Below are positions 35,707 to 44,772 of a stretch of DNA of 51,548 bases, piece after piece. The notes under the pieces are model-generated. The model had not been told where the DNA came from, searched no databases, and was given only the letters and a program-made list of their open reading frames with translations. A program made the translations under genes and the position numbers. The DNA comes from Candidatus Infernicultor aquiphilus (lineage in GTDB: Bacteria > Atribacterota > Phoenicimicrobiia > Phoenicimicrobiales > Phoenicimicrobiaceae): positions 1-51,548 of the forward strand of contig PFIP01000015.1 of NCBI GenBank assembly GCA_002782675.1, in the 5' to 3' direction. Each line of letters begins with the position of its first letter. Positions within the stretch are counted from its first letter, which is position 1.

Positions 35707-35725
35707 GTGAATTAAAATAATTCAC
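35707..35725. promoter_or_regulatory. Perfect inverted repeat upstream of the pilin-like gene
   Basis: GTGAATTA and TAATTCAC, 8-bp arms around three bases, 33-51 bp before the start. It could be a protein-binding site or a leader hairpin; TTGACC at 35737-35732 just upstream may be a -35, but the matching -10 is poor. Confidence 0.4.
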
Positions 35726-35804
35726 ATAAAAGGTCAAAAAAATATAAATTATTCCTTTCTATTTTTATAATACTACATAAATTTTCAAAATCCTTCTTTT
35801 CCCA

Positions 35805-35840
35805 ATAAAAAAGCCCTTCAGCATTCAAGCTAAAGGGCTA
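35805..35840 (-). terminator. Rho-independent terminator of tRNA-Asn
   Basis: Stem agcccttTagc/gctGaagggct (one mismatch) on the minus strand, followed by TTTTTTATT. Begins about ten bases after the tRNA. Confidence 0.85.
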
Positions 35841-35850
35841 GTAATTATCT

Positions 35851-35925
35851 TGGCTCCTCGGGTAGGATTCGAACCTACAACCCTCCGGTTAACAGCCGGA
35901 TGCTCCACCGTTGAGCTACCGAGGA
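35851..35925 (-). tRNA. tRNA-Asn (GUU anticodon)
   Basis: 75 nt with encoded CCA. The acceptor stem TCCTCGG/CCGAGGA, D arm TAGCTCAACGGTGGAGC, anticodon loop CTGTTAA and T loop GGTTCGAATCC are clear. Flanked by its own promoter and terminator. Confidence 0.96.
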
Positions 35926-35937
35926 AGGTCACAATTA

Positions 35938-35966
35938 ATTATACTCAAAAACCATATTCGAGTCAA
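35938..35966 (-). promoter_or_regulatory. Promoter of tRNA-Asn
   Basis: -35 TTGACT (35966-35961), 17-bp spacer, -10 TATAAT (35943-35938, perfect). The tRNA starts 13 bases beyond the -10. Confidence 0.85.
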
Positions 35967-36012
35967 TAATTTTATAGAATTAAAAAATATATTTTTAAAT
36001 ATTTAGTTTAGT

Positions 36013-37119
36013 TCATTCTAAATAGTCTTTTAATTTTTTACTTCTGCTGGGATGTCTCAATTTCCTTAATGCCTTCGCTTCAATCTGACGAATTCTCTCT
36101 CTGGTGACTCCAAACACTTTACCAACTTCTTCCAAGGTATGAGGATGACCAGAAGCAATTCCAAATCTCATTTCTAATACTCTCTTCTCTCGATAAGTTA
36201 ATGTCTTTAAGACATCGTCTAACTGCTCTTTGAGAAGAGTATGAGAAGCAATTTTGGGAGGAGCTGGTGAGTCCTTATCTTCTATAAAATCTCCTAAATG
36301 ACTGTCTTCTTCTTTCCCGATGGGAGTCTCTAAGGAAACAGGTTCTTGAGCAGTTTTTAATATTTCCCTTACTTTATCTTTAGAAATTTCCATCTGTTCA
36401 GCTATTTCACCAACAGTCGGCTCTCGTCCTAACTCCTGCAAGAGATGGCGTGATACCCTGATTAATTTATTAATAGTCTCTACCATATGAACAGGAACCC
36501 GAATGGTTCTAGCTTGATCTGCTATAGCCCGAGTAATTGCCTGCCTTATCCACCAGGTAGCATAAGTACTAAATTTATATCCTTTTTTATAGTCAAATTT
36601 CTCCACCGCTCTTATTAAACCCATATTACCTTCTTGAATAAGATCTAAAAATAGCATTCCTCTTCCTACATATCTTTTAGCAATACTTACTACTAATCTT
36701 AAATTTGACTCTACTAATTTTTTCTTAGCTTGATGATCTCCCCTTTGCATCCTGGTAGCTAAGTCTATTTCTTCATTTCCTTTTAAAAGTTTTATCTGCC
36801 CAATTTCCTTTAAATACATCTTTACCGGGTCATCTAATTCTAATTCTTTCGATATTTCTATTTCTAAATCAATTTCCTCTTTAGAATCAGAAGTTATTTT
36901 ATCTTGCTGTTCAATGCCTTTATCTTTGGCCAGCAAATTCCCCTCTTCTTCAGTTTCAACTAAATCAATTCCAGATTCACTAAGAATATCATATAAATAT
37001 TCTATTTTATTTACATCTACAATATCATCTGCTAAAAATTTTTCTATTTTCTTATAAGTTAAGTAGCCTTGCTCTTTCCCTTCTTTAACTAATGCTTCAA
37101 TTATCTTGTTTTTTCCCAT
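36013..37119 (-). CDS. rpoD: Primary RNA polymerase sigma factor RpoD/SigA
   Basis: 368 residues. A short region 1.1-like N-terminus, region 1.2 [17 protein letters not shown], region 2 [17 protein letters not shown] with [18 protein letters not shown] and [19 protein letters not shown] (-10 recognition), region 3, and region 4 with [22 protein letters not shown] (-35 recognition). This is the primary-sigma pattern. It follows dnaG, the usual macromolecular synthesis order, without rpsU. ATG start with AAGGAAGG some bases upstream. The TTGACT/TATAAT promoters found in this window fit such a factor. Confidence 0.97.
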   Translation of the reverse strand: MGKNKIIEALVKEGKEQGYLTYKKIEKFLADDIVDVNKIEYLYDILSESGIDLVETEEEGNLLAKDKGIEQQDKITSDSKEEIDLEIEISKELELDDPVKMYLKEIGQIKLLKGNEEIDLATRMQRGDHQAKKKLVESNLRLVVSIAKRYVGRGMLFLDLIQEGNMGLIRAVEKFDYKKGYKFSTYATWWIRQAITRAIADQARTIRVPVHMVETINKLIRVSRHLLQELGREPTVGEIAEQMEISKDKVREILKTAQEPVSLETPIGKEEDSHLGDFIEDKDSPAPPKIASHTLLKEQLDDVLKTLTYREKRVLEMRFGIASGHPHTLEEVGKVFGVTRERIRQIEAKALRKLRHPSRSKKLKDYLE

Positions 37120-37198
37120 TCCCCAAGCCTTCCTTCTTAAATGTAAAAATAAAATTACCTCTTTAAATAAATTTTAAAAGTAAATAAAAAATATTAAT

Positions 37199-38968
37199 CT
37201 ACTTTTGACTTTTTAACTGTTGACTGATTTTCCTTAATTCTTTTAAATCATTTTCTTCTATCTTTTCAGATTTTTTTATCTTTTCATCAAGCATTTTTGC
37301 TTTTTCTTCAAGATTTTTTCTCTCTTGAACTAACTTAAAATTATTTATAGTATCTATATATCCTGAGATTATTTTTTCATCAAGGGTTATAATTTCTTCC
37401 ATTAAAATCTTAGAAATTAATTTTGCCGCTGTATCATTATCTAAATTTTCAATAACTTTTTGAGAATCTATCTTTTTATCATCTTTTAAAATTTTAATAA
37501 TTACTGCTACAATTTGACGATGTAACAAGACTGAAAAATCTTCTACCTTCAACTTTTTTAAAACATTCTGAGCAATTTCTTCATCCTCTAACATACATCC
37601 AATGAGAATCTTTTCGGCTTTAACATTTCCGGGCTCAGAATACGGATTAATAAAACTAGGGATAGATTCCTTTAAGCCTTTTTTATATTTTACTAAATCA
37701 ATCCTAATTGCTTCTTCGGTTAATTTTAATTCTTCAGATATTTTTACAATCTGGGCTCTTAGCTCATTCTCATCGCCCATTACGCTCAGGGTAGGTAATA
37801 TTCCTTTAATTACTTTTACTTTTCCTTCTATTGTTTTGATATTATAATTGGAATATAAAAGTTTCAGCTTATAATCTATTAAAGAAAGAGATTCTTCAAT
37901 TAAAGTTTGAAAAGATTTTTTCCCTGCTTTAATTAAAAAATCCGCTGGGTCAAAACTTGGAGGTAAGACTATTACTTTCACTTCCAGACCCGATTTTACC
38001 AGCAAATCTAAACTTCTTAAAGTCGCCATATTCCCTGCTGAATCTGCATCATAAGCGATCAAAACTGTATCTGTAAATCGTTTTATTAAGTCTATTTGTT
38101 TGATAGTTAAAGCTGTCCCTAAGGAAGCTACCACATTATTAAATCCATATTGCTGAGTTATTAAAACGTCAGTATAACCTTCTACCATAATTGCACTATT
38201 GTTTTTCCGAATATCTTCTTTGGCAAAGTTTAAACTATATAAGTTGCTCCCTTTATTATAAATCAATGTTTCCGGTGAGTTTATATATTTAGGCAAGGAA
38301 TCATCTAAAACCCTGCCTCCGAAGCCTATTGTTCTCCCCTGCAAATCAAAGATGGGGAAAATTATCCTATCTCTAAAATAATCAAGAAATTTTCCTTCTG
38401 TTTTGCTCTTTTTTATTAAGCCAACCTTAATTAAATCTTCATAAGAATAACCTTTTTTCTTTAAAAAATCCGCTAACACATCCCAGCCCGCAGAGGCATA
38501 ACCTAATTTATACTTTTCGATAGTGCTATCGTTAATCCCTCTTTTTTTAAGATAATTTAATATTTTTTCCCCCTGAGGAGTTCGAAATAAACCTTCTCGA
38601 TAATAATTTGCTACTAAATTATTTAATTTAGATAGCCTTTCTTTTTTTCTATAAAGAATATTTTCTTTCTCTTCATTCGCAGGAAGAGATACTCCCGATT
38701 TTTTAGCTAACATCTCTACCGCTTCAAAAAAGCTAACTTTCTCATATTTCATAATAAAATTATAAACATTTCCCCCTTCACCACATCCAAAGCAATGAAA
38801 TAATTGCTTCTCAGGGCTAACCATAAAAGAAGGGGTTTTTTCCTCATGAAAAGGACATAATCCTCTAAATCCTTTCCCCGCTGGTTTTAAATGTACATAC
38901 TCTGAAATTATATTTACAATATCACAACTATTTCTTATTTCTTCCAGTAAATCAGATGAAAATCTCAA
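37199..38968 (-). CDS. dnaG: DNA primase DnaG
   Basis: Synthesises RNA primers at the replication fork. 589 residues. The CHC2 zinc finger has C38, H41, C59 and C62; the catalytic core contains DRIIFPIFDLQGRTIGFGGRVL and the TOPRIM domain VEGYTDVLITQQYGFNNVVASLGTALT with YDADSAGNMA. The C-terminal ~130 residues are the helical helicase-binding type. TTG start with AGGTGA upstream. Forms a pair with rpoD, 79 bp apart. Confidence 0.97.
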   Translation of the reverse strand: MRFSSDLLEEIRNSCDIVNIISEYVHLKPAGKGFRGLCPFHEEKTPSFMVSPEKQLFHCFGCGEGGNVYNFIMKYEKVSFFEAVEMLAKKSGVSLPANEEKENILYRKKERLSKLNNLVANYYREGLFRTPQGEKILNYLKKRGINDSTIEKYKLGYASAGWDVLADFLKKKGYSYEDLIKVGLIKKSKTEGKFLDYFRDRIIFPIFDLQGRTIGFGGRVLDDSLPKYINSPETLIYNKGSNLYSLNFAKEDIRKNNSAIMVEGYTDVLITQQYGFNNVVASLGTALTIKQIDLIKRFTDTVLIAYDADSAGNMATLRSLDLLVKSGLEVKVIVLPPSFDPADFLIKAGKKSFQTLIEESLSLIDYKLKLLYSNYNIKTIEGKVKVIKGILPTLSVMGDENELRAQIVKISEELKLTEEAIRIDLVKYKKGLKESIPSFINPYSEPGNVKAEKILIGCMLEDEEIAQNVLKKLKVEDFSVLLHRQIVAVIIKILKDDKKIDSQKVIENLDNDTAAKLISKILMEEIITLDEKIISGYIDTINNFKLVQERKNLEEKAKMLDEKIKKSEKIEENDLKELRKISQQLKSQK

Positions 38969-39097
38969 CTTTAATTCACCTACATATTATTAAATTACCT
39001 AATTAATAATTATTTTTTTAAAAAACTCTTCAATTTTCCTTTGTATTAATATATTCTACAAAAATTTCGATTTTCCTCTTTTTTTATAAAAATATTT

Positions 39098-39142
39098 TAA
39101 AAAAAAATACTAGTTGATTATTATCGATATAAATCAACTAGT
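39098..39142 (-). terminator. Rho-independent terminator after the EndoQ-like gene
   Basis: Stem actagttgatt/aatcaactagt (39109-39119 with 39132-39142) followed on the minus strand by a T9 run. The remaining bases of the dnaG-EndoQ gap are AT-rich with no gene. Confidence 0.85.
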
Positions 39143-39189
39143 TTAAAACGATTTTCTTTATTTTTTAGAAAGAAATTAGTAAATAAAGT

Positions 39190-40413
39190 TTAAAAAATTA
39201 ATTGTAAATCTTCTTCTTTATAAATTTTTTCTTTTGGTTTAACTTTCCCATATCTTCCTCCACCTCCGGGACTTAACTTTAAAAGTCCCTTTCGGGCTAA
39301 AATTATATCTTGCGCAATTTTAAATCCAGCCACCTGACTGATTTCCTGATATGAAGCCTTATGTAATATATTCATTTCGGTACCAAAATAGTCAAATAAT
39401 TTATTCAGTGTTTTTTTACCTATTCCAGGTACAAATTCTAAAGGAATCTGATGATGATAAGGTGGTCGATGAGGAGGAGAAAAGGATTGCTGATAATCTC
39501 CAATTTCTACAATTCGATCAAAAACACCTTTTACTATTTTATCACTCCCGCATTTTTCGCATTTATACACTGGGGGATTACTATCAGAAGTATAATTACA
39601 AATTTCACAAAAAGTTCGATGATATTTACCCAATTTAGGGTCGAGACCATAATTATCCGTTATCTTTCTTCCTTCTTTTCTCTGTAAGGCTAAAAGCATC
39701 TCCTTAAAATTAGCTTTCTCCAGTTCTATTATATTATATTCTCTACCAATCTTAGGTAGAGAATGAGCATCTGAATTAGTTAGAAAGGTAAATTTTGCCA
39801 GTTCTTTCAATCGGTCGGCAATTTCTGTATCTGCACTCAATCCCAATTCTATAGCTGGAATCTTTTTTAAGGTAGACCTACTAAACATCTCTCCTAATCT
39901 TTTTACACAATTTCCATAAACACTTTTATGAGGAGTAAAGGCATGAGCGGGGATTAAAATCCCCCCCAGCTGGTTTATAATTTGAAAAGCCTCTTGAGCA
40001 CTAATTTTACAATTTTGAGAACTTAAACTTACATTCGTAACCAAAAGAGATAGAGCTTTACTAAATTCTTTTATATCTTCAAAATAGGGAAAATAAGCTA
40101 TCTGATGGGAAGATCCCCCATCTTTTTCTTTAGTTTCAATCTCTGAACCTAAAATAATAGTTACTTTATCCTGATAAATTAAGCCTCCTTCTTTTAAAGG
40201 TTTCATTTCCCCATTATTAATTAATTGGGAAATGTCATCAATAACTTCAGGTGAAGCACAATCAACGATACCTACAATGTCAATCCCTTTTCTATATTTA
40301 CATTCTCGAGCAATATTGGCAAAAGTTAATTCTCTGGAGGCAGTTATTTTTACCGGAGCTCCATTATTGCTTCTTCCAATATGTACATGTAAATCCATAA
40401 AATATTTCTTCAT
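39190..40413 (-). CDS. Endonuclease Q family protein (PHP domain, zinc site, HhH)
   Basis: 407 residues. The N-terminal PHP phosphoesterase domain shows DLHVHIGRS, VGIVDCASPEV, ILGSEIET, PAHAFTP and LTNSDAHSL, with the metal-binding His and Asp residues. A four-Cys zinc site (CEIC...CEKC, about 268-290) and a helix-hairpin-helix segment (FVPGIGKKTLNKL, about 328-340) follow, as in EndoQ, the DNA-repair nuclease that cuts 5' of deaminated bases such as hypoxanthine and uracil. EndoQ is best known in archaea and is patchy in bacteria. It follows a NUDIX gene and is followed by a terminator. Confidence 0.88.
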   Translation of the reverse strand: MKKYFMDLHVHIGRSNNGAPVKITASRELTFANIARECKYRKGIDIVGIVDCASPEVIDDISQLINNGEMKPLKEGGLIYQDKVTIILGSEIETKEKDGGSSHQIAYFPYFEDIKEFSKALSLLVTNVSLSSQNCKISAQEAFQIINQLGGILIPAHAFTPHKSVYGNCVKRLGEMFSRSTLKKIPAIELGLSADTEIADRLKELAKFTFLTNSDAHSLPKIGREYNIIELEKANFKEMLLALQRKEGRKITDNYGLDPKLGKYHRTFCEICNYTSDSNPPVYKCEKCGSDKIVKGVFDRIVEIGDYQQSFSPPHRPPYHHQIPLEFVPGIGKKTLNKLFDYFGTEMNILHKASYQEISQVAGFKIAQDIILARKGLLKLSPGGGGRYGKVKPKEKIYKEEDLQLIF

Positions 40414-40443
40414 ATTTTAATTATAGCCTTATCCTTAGTTTTT

Positions 40444-40500
40444 GAGGGCGTATGCAATACGCCCCTACTTCTATATATTATATAATCGATACGAAATAAA
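40444..40500. repeat. GTAGGGGC palindrome plus TATCGATACG tract
   Basis: 40444-40468 is identical over its palindrome to 7823-7847 (stem gggcgtat/atacgccc). The adjoining tatataatcgatacgaaa tract extends into the 3' end of the NUDIX gene, where it encodes the last residues (FVSII) and the stop codon. Confidence 0.8.
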
Positions 40501-41020
40501 GTATTCCTACGATCGTCTTAGCATCTTTAATAACATTTTCTTTTATTAATTTTAAAGCTTCTGTTAAATTAATAAGTTTGACTTTAATAAATTCATCTAA
40601 ATCTTCTTTTTTATTTCTTTTTTCCAAATCTTCTGCTAAAAAGAGGGTAATTTTTTCATTACAAAAACCAGGAGTGGAGAAAAAAGTTATTAACTTTTTA
40701 ATCCTCCGAGGATAATAACCAGTCTCCTCTTCTAATTCTCTTCTAGCACAACTAACTAAATCTTCTCCCGATTCAACAGTTCCTGCTGGTAGCTCCCATA
40801 AAACTTCTTCGGCAGGTTTTCTGAATTGTCTAATCATCACTATATCTTTTTTATCGGTTAGAGCTAAAATAACTACTGCTCCAGGATGTTCCACTATTTC
40901 TCGAATAGTTACCCGCTCATCAGGAAGTTTTACTTTGTCCTGACGAAGATTAATAATCCTTCCTTTATACCTATAAGTAGAAGATAAAGTATTTTCCTGA
41001 AAAGAATCTTCTTTAGTCAT
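40478..41020 (-). CDS. NUDIX hydrolase, ADP-ribose pyrophosphatase type
   Basis: 180 residues. Nudix box GTVESGEDLVSCARRELEEETGYYP (G5x E7x REUxEExGU) is complete, in an ADP-ribose pyrophosphatase context: HPGAVVILALTDKKDIVMIRQFRKP before it and STPGFCNEKITLFLAEDLE after it. It would cleave ADP-ribose to AMP and ribose-5-phosphate. Its ATG overlaps the end of the peptidase gene by 8 bp, with AGGAG inside that gene, so translation is coupled. The C-terminus is encoded by repeat DNA and may have been changed by it. Confidence 0.93.
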   Translation of the reverse strand: MTKEDSFQENTLSSTYRYKGRIINLRQDKVKLPDERVTIREIVEHPGAVVILALTDKKDIVMIRQFRKPAEEVLWELPAGTVESGEDLVSCARRELEEETGYYPRRIKKLITFFSTPGFCNEKITLFLAEDLEKRNKKEDLDEFIKVKLINLTEALKLIKENVIKDAKTIVGILYFVSII

Positions 41021-42149
41021 CCAATTTTTCTCCTAAGGCTACAGTTTTTATAATAGATAGAATATATTCTGTTGCATTTTTTAATTCCTTAATAAGAATA
41101 TATTCTTCCATGGTATGTACTTTTTCCATACCCACTGCTAAATCAACTGAAGGGAGACCTTTTTTATTAAATACATTGGCATCACTTCCCCCACCACTGG
41201 GACGTAATAATGACTGTAATCCTATATCTTTTGCTGCCTTCCTGGCTATTTTAACTACTAGATCATCGGGGGACAAATTGTAGCAATAGTACTCCCTATT
41301 AATTTTTACCTCTGCTCTCGCTTTAAATTCTTGAGCGGTATCTTCGGTTATCTTTTTTAGTTCTTTAGTATATTTTTCTAATTTTCCTTCATTTCTACTC
41401 CTGACTTCTCCCTTTAATATTACTTCATCAGGAATAATATTAGTAGCTTTTCCTCCTGAAATAATTCCAATATTGGCTGTAGTTTCCTCATCAATCCTTC
41501 CTAACTTCATCCGAGAAAGAGCCACTCCAGCCACCTGAATAGCATTAATCCCCTCTTCGGGATTCGCACCAGCATGAGCAGATTTTCCCCGAATAGTAAA
41601 GTCGAGAGAATTTTGGGAAGGGGCACTAATAATAATTTGTCCTACTTGCCCTCCCGCATCCAAAATAAAACCTATTTGGGCTTTTAATTGCGAAATATCT
41701 AAATTCTTTGCTCCACATAAACCTATTTCTTCACATATAGTAAATAAAATTTCTATATCACCATAGAGAATATTATTTTCCCTAATAAGATGGAGAGCTT
41801 CCAATATAGCAGCTATTCCTGCTTTATCATCTGCTCCTAAAATTGTTTCTCCGGTACTAATTATCTTTTCTCCTTCGCGAAGAGGATTAATATTTTTTCC
41901 AGGGACAACTGTATCCATATGAGCGGCAAACATAATAGGAGTAGCCACTTTAATATTACCATTTAATTTAGCTATTAGATTACCCGAATTAGCTCCTACC
42001 TTCTCACCAGCTTGATCTACTATAACTTCTAATCCTAAATTTTCCAATTTTTCTATTAAAAAATCAGCTAGATTCCTTTCCTCTCTGGATATACTGTCCA
42101 TCCTTACTAATTCCATAAAACTTTCTATCAATCTTTTTTCATTAATCAT
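41013..42149 (-). CDS. M20-family peptidase, tripeptidase T-like
   Basis: 378 residues. Zinc-binding M20 motifs: FAAHMDTVVPG, LGADDKAGIAAILE, TICEEIGLCGAKNL and LDAGGQVG. The dimerisation domain has RGKSAHAGANPEEGINAI, and the last ligand His lies in EKVHTMEEYI. Members of this PepT-like group release N-terminal residues from small peptides in the cytoplasm. This would feed free amino acids to the oxidoreductase/Ptb/Buk module encoded next to it. ATG start with AAAGGGGA. Confidence 0.9.
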   Translation of the reverse strand: MINEKRLIESFMELVRMDSISREERNLADFLIEKLENLGLEVIVDQAGEKVGANSGNLIAKLNGNIKVATPIMFAAHMDTVVPGKNINPLREGEKIISTGETILGADDKAGIAAILEALHLIRENNILYGDIEILFTICEEIGLCGAKNLDISQLKAQIGFILDAGGQVGQIIISAPSQNSLDFTIRGKSAHAGANPEEGINAIQVAGVALSRMKLGRIDEETTANIGIISGGKATNIIPDEVILKGEVRSRNEGKLEKYTKELKKITEDTAQEFKARAEVKINREYYCYNLSPDDLVVKIARKAAKDIGLQSLLRPSGGGSDANVFNKKGLPSVDLAVGMEKVHTMEEYILIKELKNATEYILSIIKTVALGEKLDD

Positions 42150-42175
42150 TAATTAATCCCCTTTCCTAATTAGTA

Positions 42176-42236
42176 TATCATATTTCGTATCTGGTATATC
42201 GTATTCTAGCGTTTAGCGTTTAGCGTTTAGCGTATT
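42176..42236. repeat. TATCGTATTC tract with 7-bp tandem repeat
   Basis: An ATATCATATTTCGTAT-like stretch, then nearly four tandem copies of tagcgtt (42206-42236). It fills most of the gap between the oxidoreductase gamma gene and the peptidase gene. Confidence 0.75.
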
Positions 42237-42273
42237 AGGCCATACACCTCGCCCACGAACCATAAAACTATTT

Positions 42274-42816
42274 TTAGCACTCTTTACCTAATTCTTCCCC
42301 TTGTTTCAAGGCCTTTTTATTTAAATCTATCAACTTTTGGTTCCGTCCAGCCAGAGTCTTTTCTAAAGCTTTAAATATGGTTTTTAGTTTTACTACTCCA
42401 GATTTTTTAATATAGGCGCCCAAAGCAACCATATTGGCGACTCGTAAATTTCCTAACTGGTTAGCTATATCATTTGCTGGAACTCTAACTATAGCAACAT
42501 CATCTCTGTTTACCTTTTGATCTATTAAAGATTCGTTTAATATTATTAATCCATCTTTCTGGACCGTTGCTTCAAATTTATCTAAAGATGGTTTATTCAT
42601 AACAATAATTGATTTAGGATAAGGTACAACTGGAGAAGCAATTTCCTCAGAAGAAATTATTACAGTACAATTAGCCGTACCTCCTCTCATCTCTGGACCA
42701 TAAGAAGGCATCCAAGCAACATTTTTTCCTTCCAACATTCCAGCATAAGCTAATAATCTACCCATTAACATTACTCCTTGACCGCCAAATCCGGCTATAA
42801 TAACTTCTTCTAACAT
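42274..42816 (-). CDS. 2-oxoacid:ferredoxin oxidoreductase, gamma subunit
   Basis: 180 residues, cytoplasmic. GFGGQGVMLMGRLLAYAG at the N-terminus, PSYGPEMRGGTANCTVIIS and NMVALGAYIKKSG match the gamma domain of Vor/Kor-type enzymes that turn branched-chain or other 2-oxoacids into acyl-CoA while reducing ferredoxin. The ATG follows the beta-subunit stop directly, and its ribosome site GAGGAGGTGG lies inside the beta gene, so the two are translationally coupled. Confidence 0.94.
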   Translation of the reverse strand: MLEEVIIAGFGGQGVMLMGRLLAYAGMLEGKNVAWMPSYGPEMRGGTANCTVIISSEEIASPVVPYPKSIIVMNKPSLDKFEATVQKDGLIILNESLIDQKVNRDDVAIVRVPANDIANQLGNLRVANMVALGAYIKKSGVVKLKTIFKALEKTLAGRNQKLIDLNKKALKQGEELGKEC

Positions 42817-43563
42817 CTAAGCCACCTCCTCAGGAGTTCTAAATTCACCTAAAGGATAATAAGGAATCATATTCTCTTCCAACCATTTAGATGCTTCAAT
42901 TGGGCTTAAACCCCAATTAGTGGGACAGGTAGATAAAATTTCTACCATAGAAAACCCTTTACCCTCTAATTGAATTTGAAAAGCTTTCTTAATGGACTTT
43001 TTAGCTTTTATTATATTTGACGGTTTATTTAAAGCTACTCGAGAAATATAAGTAGCACTTTTAAGTGTGGATAACATCTCAGCCATTTTTATGGGATATC
43101 CCATAGTCTTTGGATCTCTACCATAGGGAGAAGTTTGAGTTACCTGTCCCACCAAGGTAGTAGGAGCCATTTGTCCCCCAGTCATTCCATAGATAGCATT
43201 ATTTATAAAAATTACCGTAATATTTTCACCTCTATTAGCAGCATGTACTATTTCCGCAGTACCAATTGAGGCCAAATCTCCATCACCTTGATAAGTAAAA
43301 ACTATAGAGTCTGGTTTTGACCTTTTAATGCCAGTGGCAATGGCAGGGGCTCTTCCGTGGGCAGCGCATATCATATCACAGTTAAAGAATAGATAAGCAA
43401 AGACGGAACATCCTACCGGACAAACTCCTATAGTATTTTCTCTAACTCCAAATTCATCTAACACCTCAGCTACCAATCTATGAGCAATGCCGTGATGGCA
43501 GCCAGGGCAATAAGTAAAAGGAGTTTCAGTTAAAGATTCTGGTCGCCCAAATACTTTCTTCAT
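42817..43563 (-). CDS. 2-oxoacid:ferredoxin oxidoreductase, beta (TPP) subunit
   Basis: 248 residues. Thiamine-pyrophosphate-binding subunit: [15 protein letters not shown] with cluster-ligand Cys, [28 protein letters not shown], and the TPP/Mg motif [15 protein letters not shown] with [16 protein letters not shown]. Together with the alpha, gamma and ferredoxin subunits it makes a four-subunit enzyme of the 2-oxoisovalerate/2-oxoglutarate class. ATG start; GGAGG is present but unusually far (about 13 nt) upstream. Confidence 0.95.
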   Translation of the reverse strand: MKKVFGRPESLTETPFTYCPGCHHGIAHRLVAEVLDEFGVRENTIGVCPVGCSVFAYLFFNCDMICAAHGRAPAIATGIKRSKPDSIVFTYQGDGDLASIGTAEIVHAANRGENITVIFINNAIYGMTGGQMAPTTLVGQVTQTSPYGRDPKTMGYPIKMAEMLSTLKSATYISRVALNKPSNIIKAKKSIKKAFQIQLEGKGFSMVEILSTCPTNWGLSPIEASKWLEENMIPYYPLGEFRTPEEVA

Positions 43564-43617
43564 AATATATCATATACCTCCAATATTCTTTTCAAAAAGG
43601 AATCTTTATTTAAATAT

Positions 43618-44673
43618 TTATAAATATTTATTTAATTCTTTTAAAATTTCTATCGGTGTAGGAATTATTCCACCGCATCTTCCATAGAAATTAACTTCCG
43701 CCTTTCCATTTACTGCTAATTTAACATCTTCTATCATTTGACCTAAACTCATTTCCACTACCAAAAATTTCTTTATCCTCTCAGCAGTTTTACTAATTAT
43801 CTTTTCGGGAAAAGGGAATAAGGTAATCGGCCTAATCAATCCAATATTAATCCCTTCTTTTTTTGCCTTCTGAATTACAGTTTTTACAATCCGAGCAACT
43901 GTTCCATAAGCAACAATTATCAAATCTGCATTTTCTATATTTATGGATTCATATCTAACTTCATGTTCTTTAAGTTTTTTATATTTTTCATTTATTACTA
44001 AATTCATCTTTTCTAGTACTGAAGGATTCAAATTAAAAGGAACAATCCAATGTGGCTTTCTTCCTTTGCATCCGACTAAAGTCCAACTTTCTTTAGATGG
44101 TAAATCAACTTTTGGTCTTTCTTTGAATTCTACTGCTTCCATCATTTGCCCTAAAAGTCCATCTCCTAATATCATTGCGGGATTTCTATATTTATCTGCT
44201 AAATCAAAGGCATCCATAGTTAAATCAACTAATTCTTGAACCGAAGAAGGAGCAAGGACAATTAAATGATAATCTCCATGTCCTCCACCTTTGGTGGCTT
44301 GAAAGTAATCACCTTGTGCTGGTTGAATATCTCCTAAACCTGGTCCACCCCTCATCATATTAACCACTACACAAGGTACTTCAGAACAGGCAATATAGGA
44401 AATCCCTTCTTGCATTAAACTTATTCCTGGACTGGAAGATGAAGTCATAACTCTTACTCCAGTAGAAGCAGCTCCATAGACCATATTTATTGCTGCTAAT
44501 TCACTTTCAGCTTGCACAAAAGACGCATCTTTCATTTTCAATAATTTTTTCGCCATATAAGCAATTAATTCGCTTTGAGGGGTAATGGGATAACCAAAAT
44601 AATATCGGCAACCAGCACAAATTGCTGCTTCTCCAATAGCTTCGTTTCCTTTCATTAATATTTTTTCTGCCAT
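43618..44673 (-). CDS. vorB: 2-oxoacid:ferredoxin oxidoreductase, alpha subunit (VorB type)
   Basis: 351 residues. Catalytic alpha subunit: MKGNEAIGEAAICAGC, FGYPITPQSELIAYM, QAESELAAINMVYGAAS, TSSSSPGISLMQEGISYI, RGGPGLGDIQPAQGDYFQ and ATKGGGHGDYHLIVLAPSS. This pattern is close to that of proteins annotated as 3-methyl-2-oxobutanoate dehydrogenase subunit VorB in anaerobes. Substrate range (branched-chain versus 2-oxoglutarate) cannot be fixed from sequence, but the Ptb/Buk neighbours favour branched-chain acids. ATG with AGGAGG. Confidence 0.93.
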   Translation of the reverse strand: MAEKILMKGNEAIGEAAICAGCRYYFGYPITPQSELIAYMAKKLLKMKDASFVQAESELAAINMVYGAASTGVRVMTSSSSPGISLMQEGISYIACSEVPCVVVNMMRGGPGLGDIQPAQGDYFQATKGGGHGDYHLIVLAPSSVQELVDLTMDAFDLADKYRNPAMILGDGLLGQMMEAVEFKERPKVDLPSKESWTLVGCKGRKPHWIVPFNLNPSVLEKMNLVINEKYKKLKEHEVRYESINIENADLIIVAYGTVARIVKTVIQKAKKEGINIGLIRPITLFPFPEKIISKTAERIKKFLVVEMSLGQMIEDVKLAVNGKAEVNFYGRCGGIIPTPIEILKELNKYL

Positions 44674-44772
44674 TTTCTAACCTCCTGGATAAAAATTTAA
44701 CTTTTAAACTAGTCGATAGTGAATAGTTAATACAAAACTCAAAACTTTTTTGCATAAAGTATTGTTTTTAAT

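Noticed and set aside
38969-39189. Small RNA or promoter upstream of dnaG
   Set aside because: Apart from the terminator at 39098-39142 the gap is AT-rich and gives no convincing promoter or RNA motif.
42206-42236. Possible CRISPR array in the 7-bp tandem repeat
   Set aside because: Unit far too short, no spacers, no cas genes anywhere in the window.
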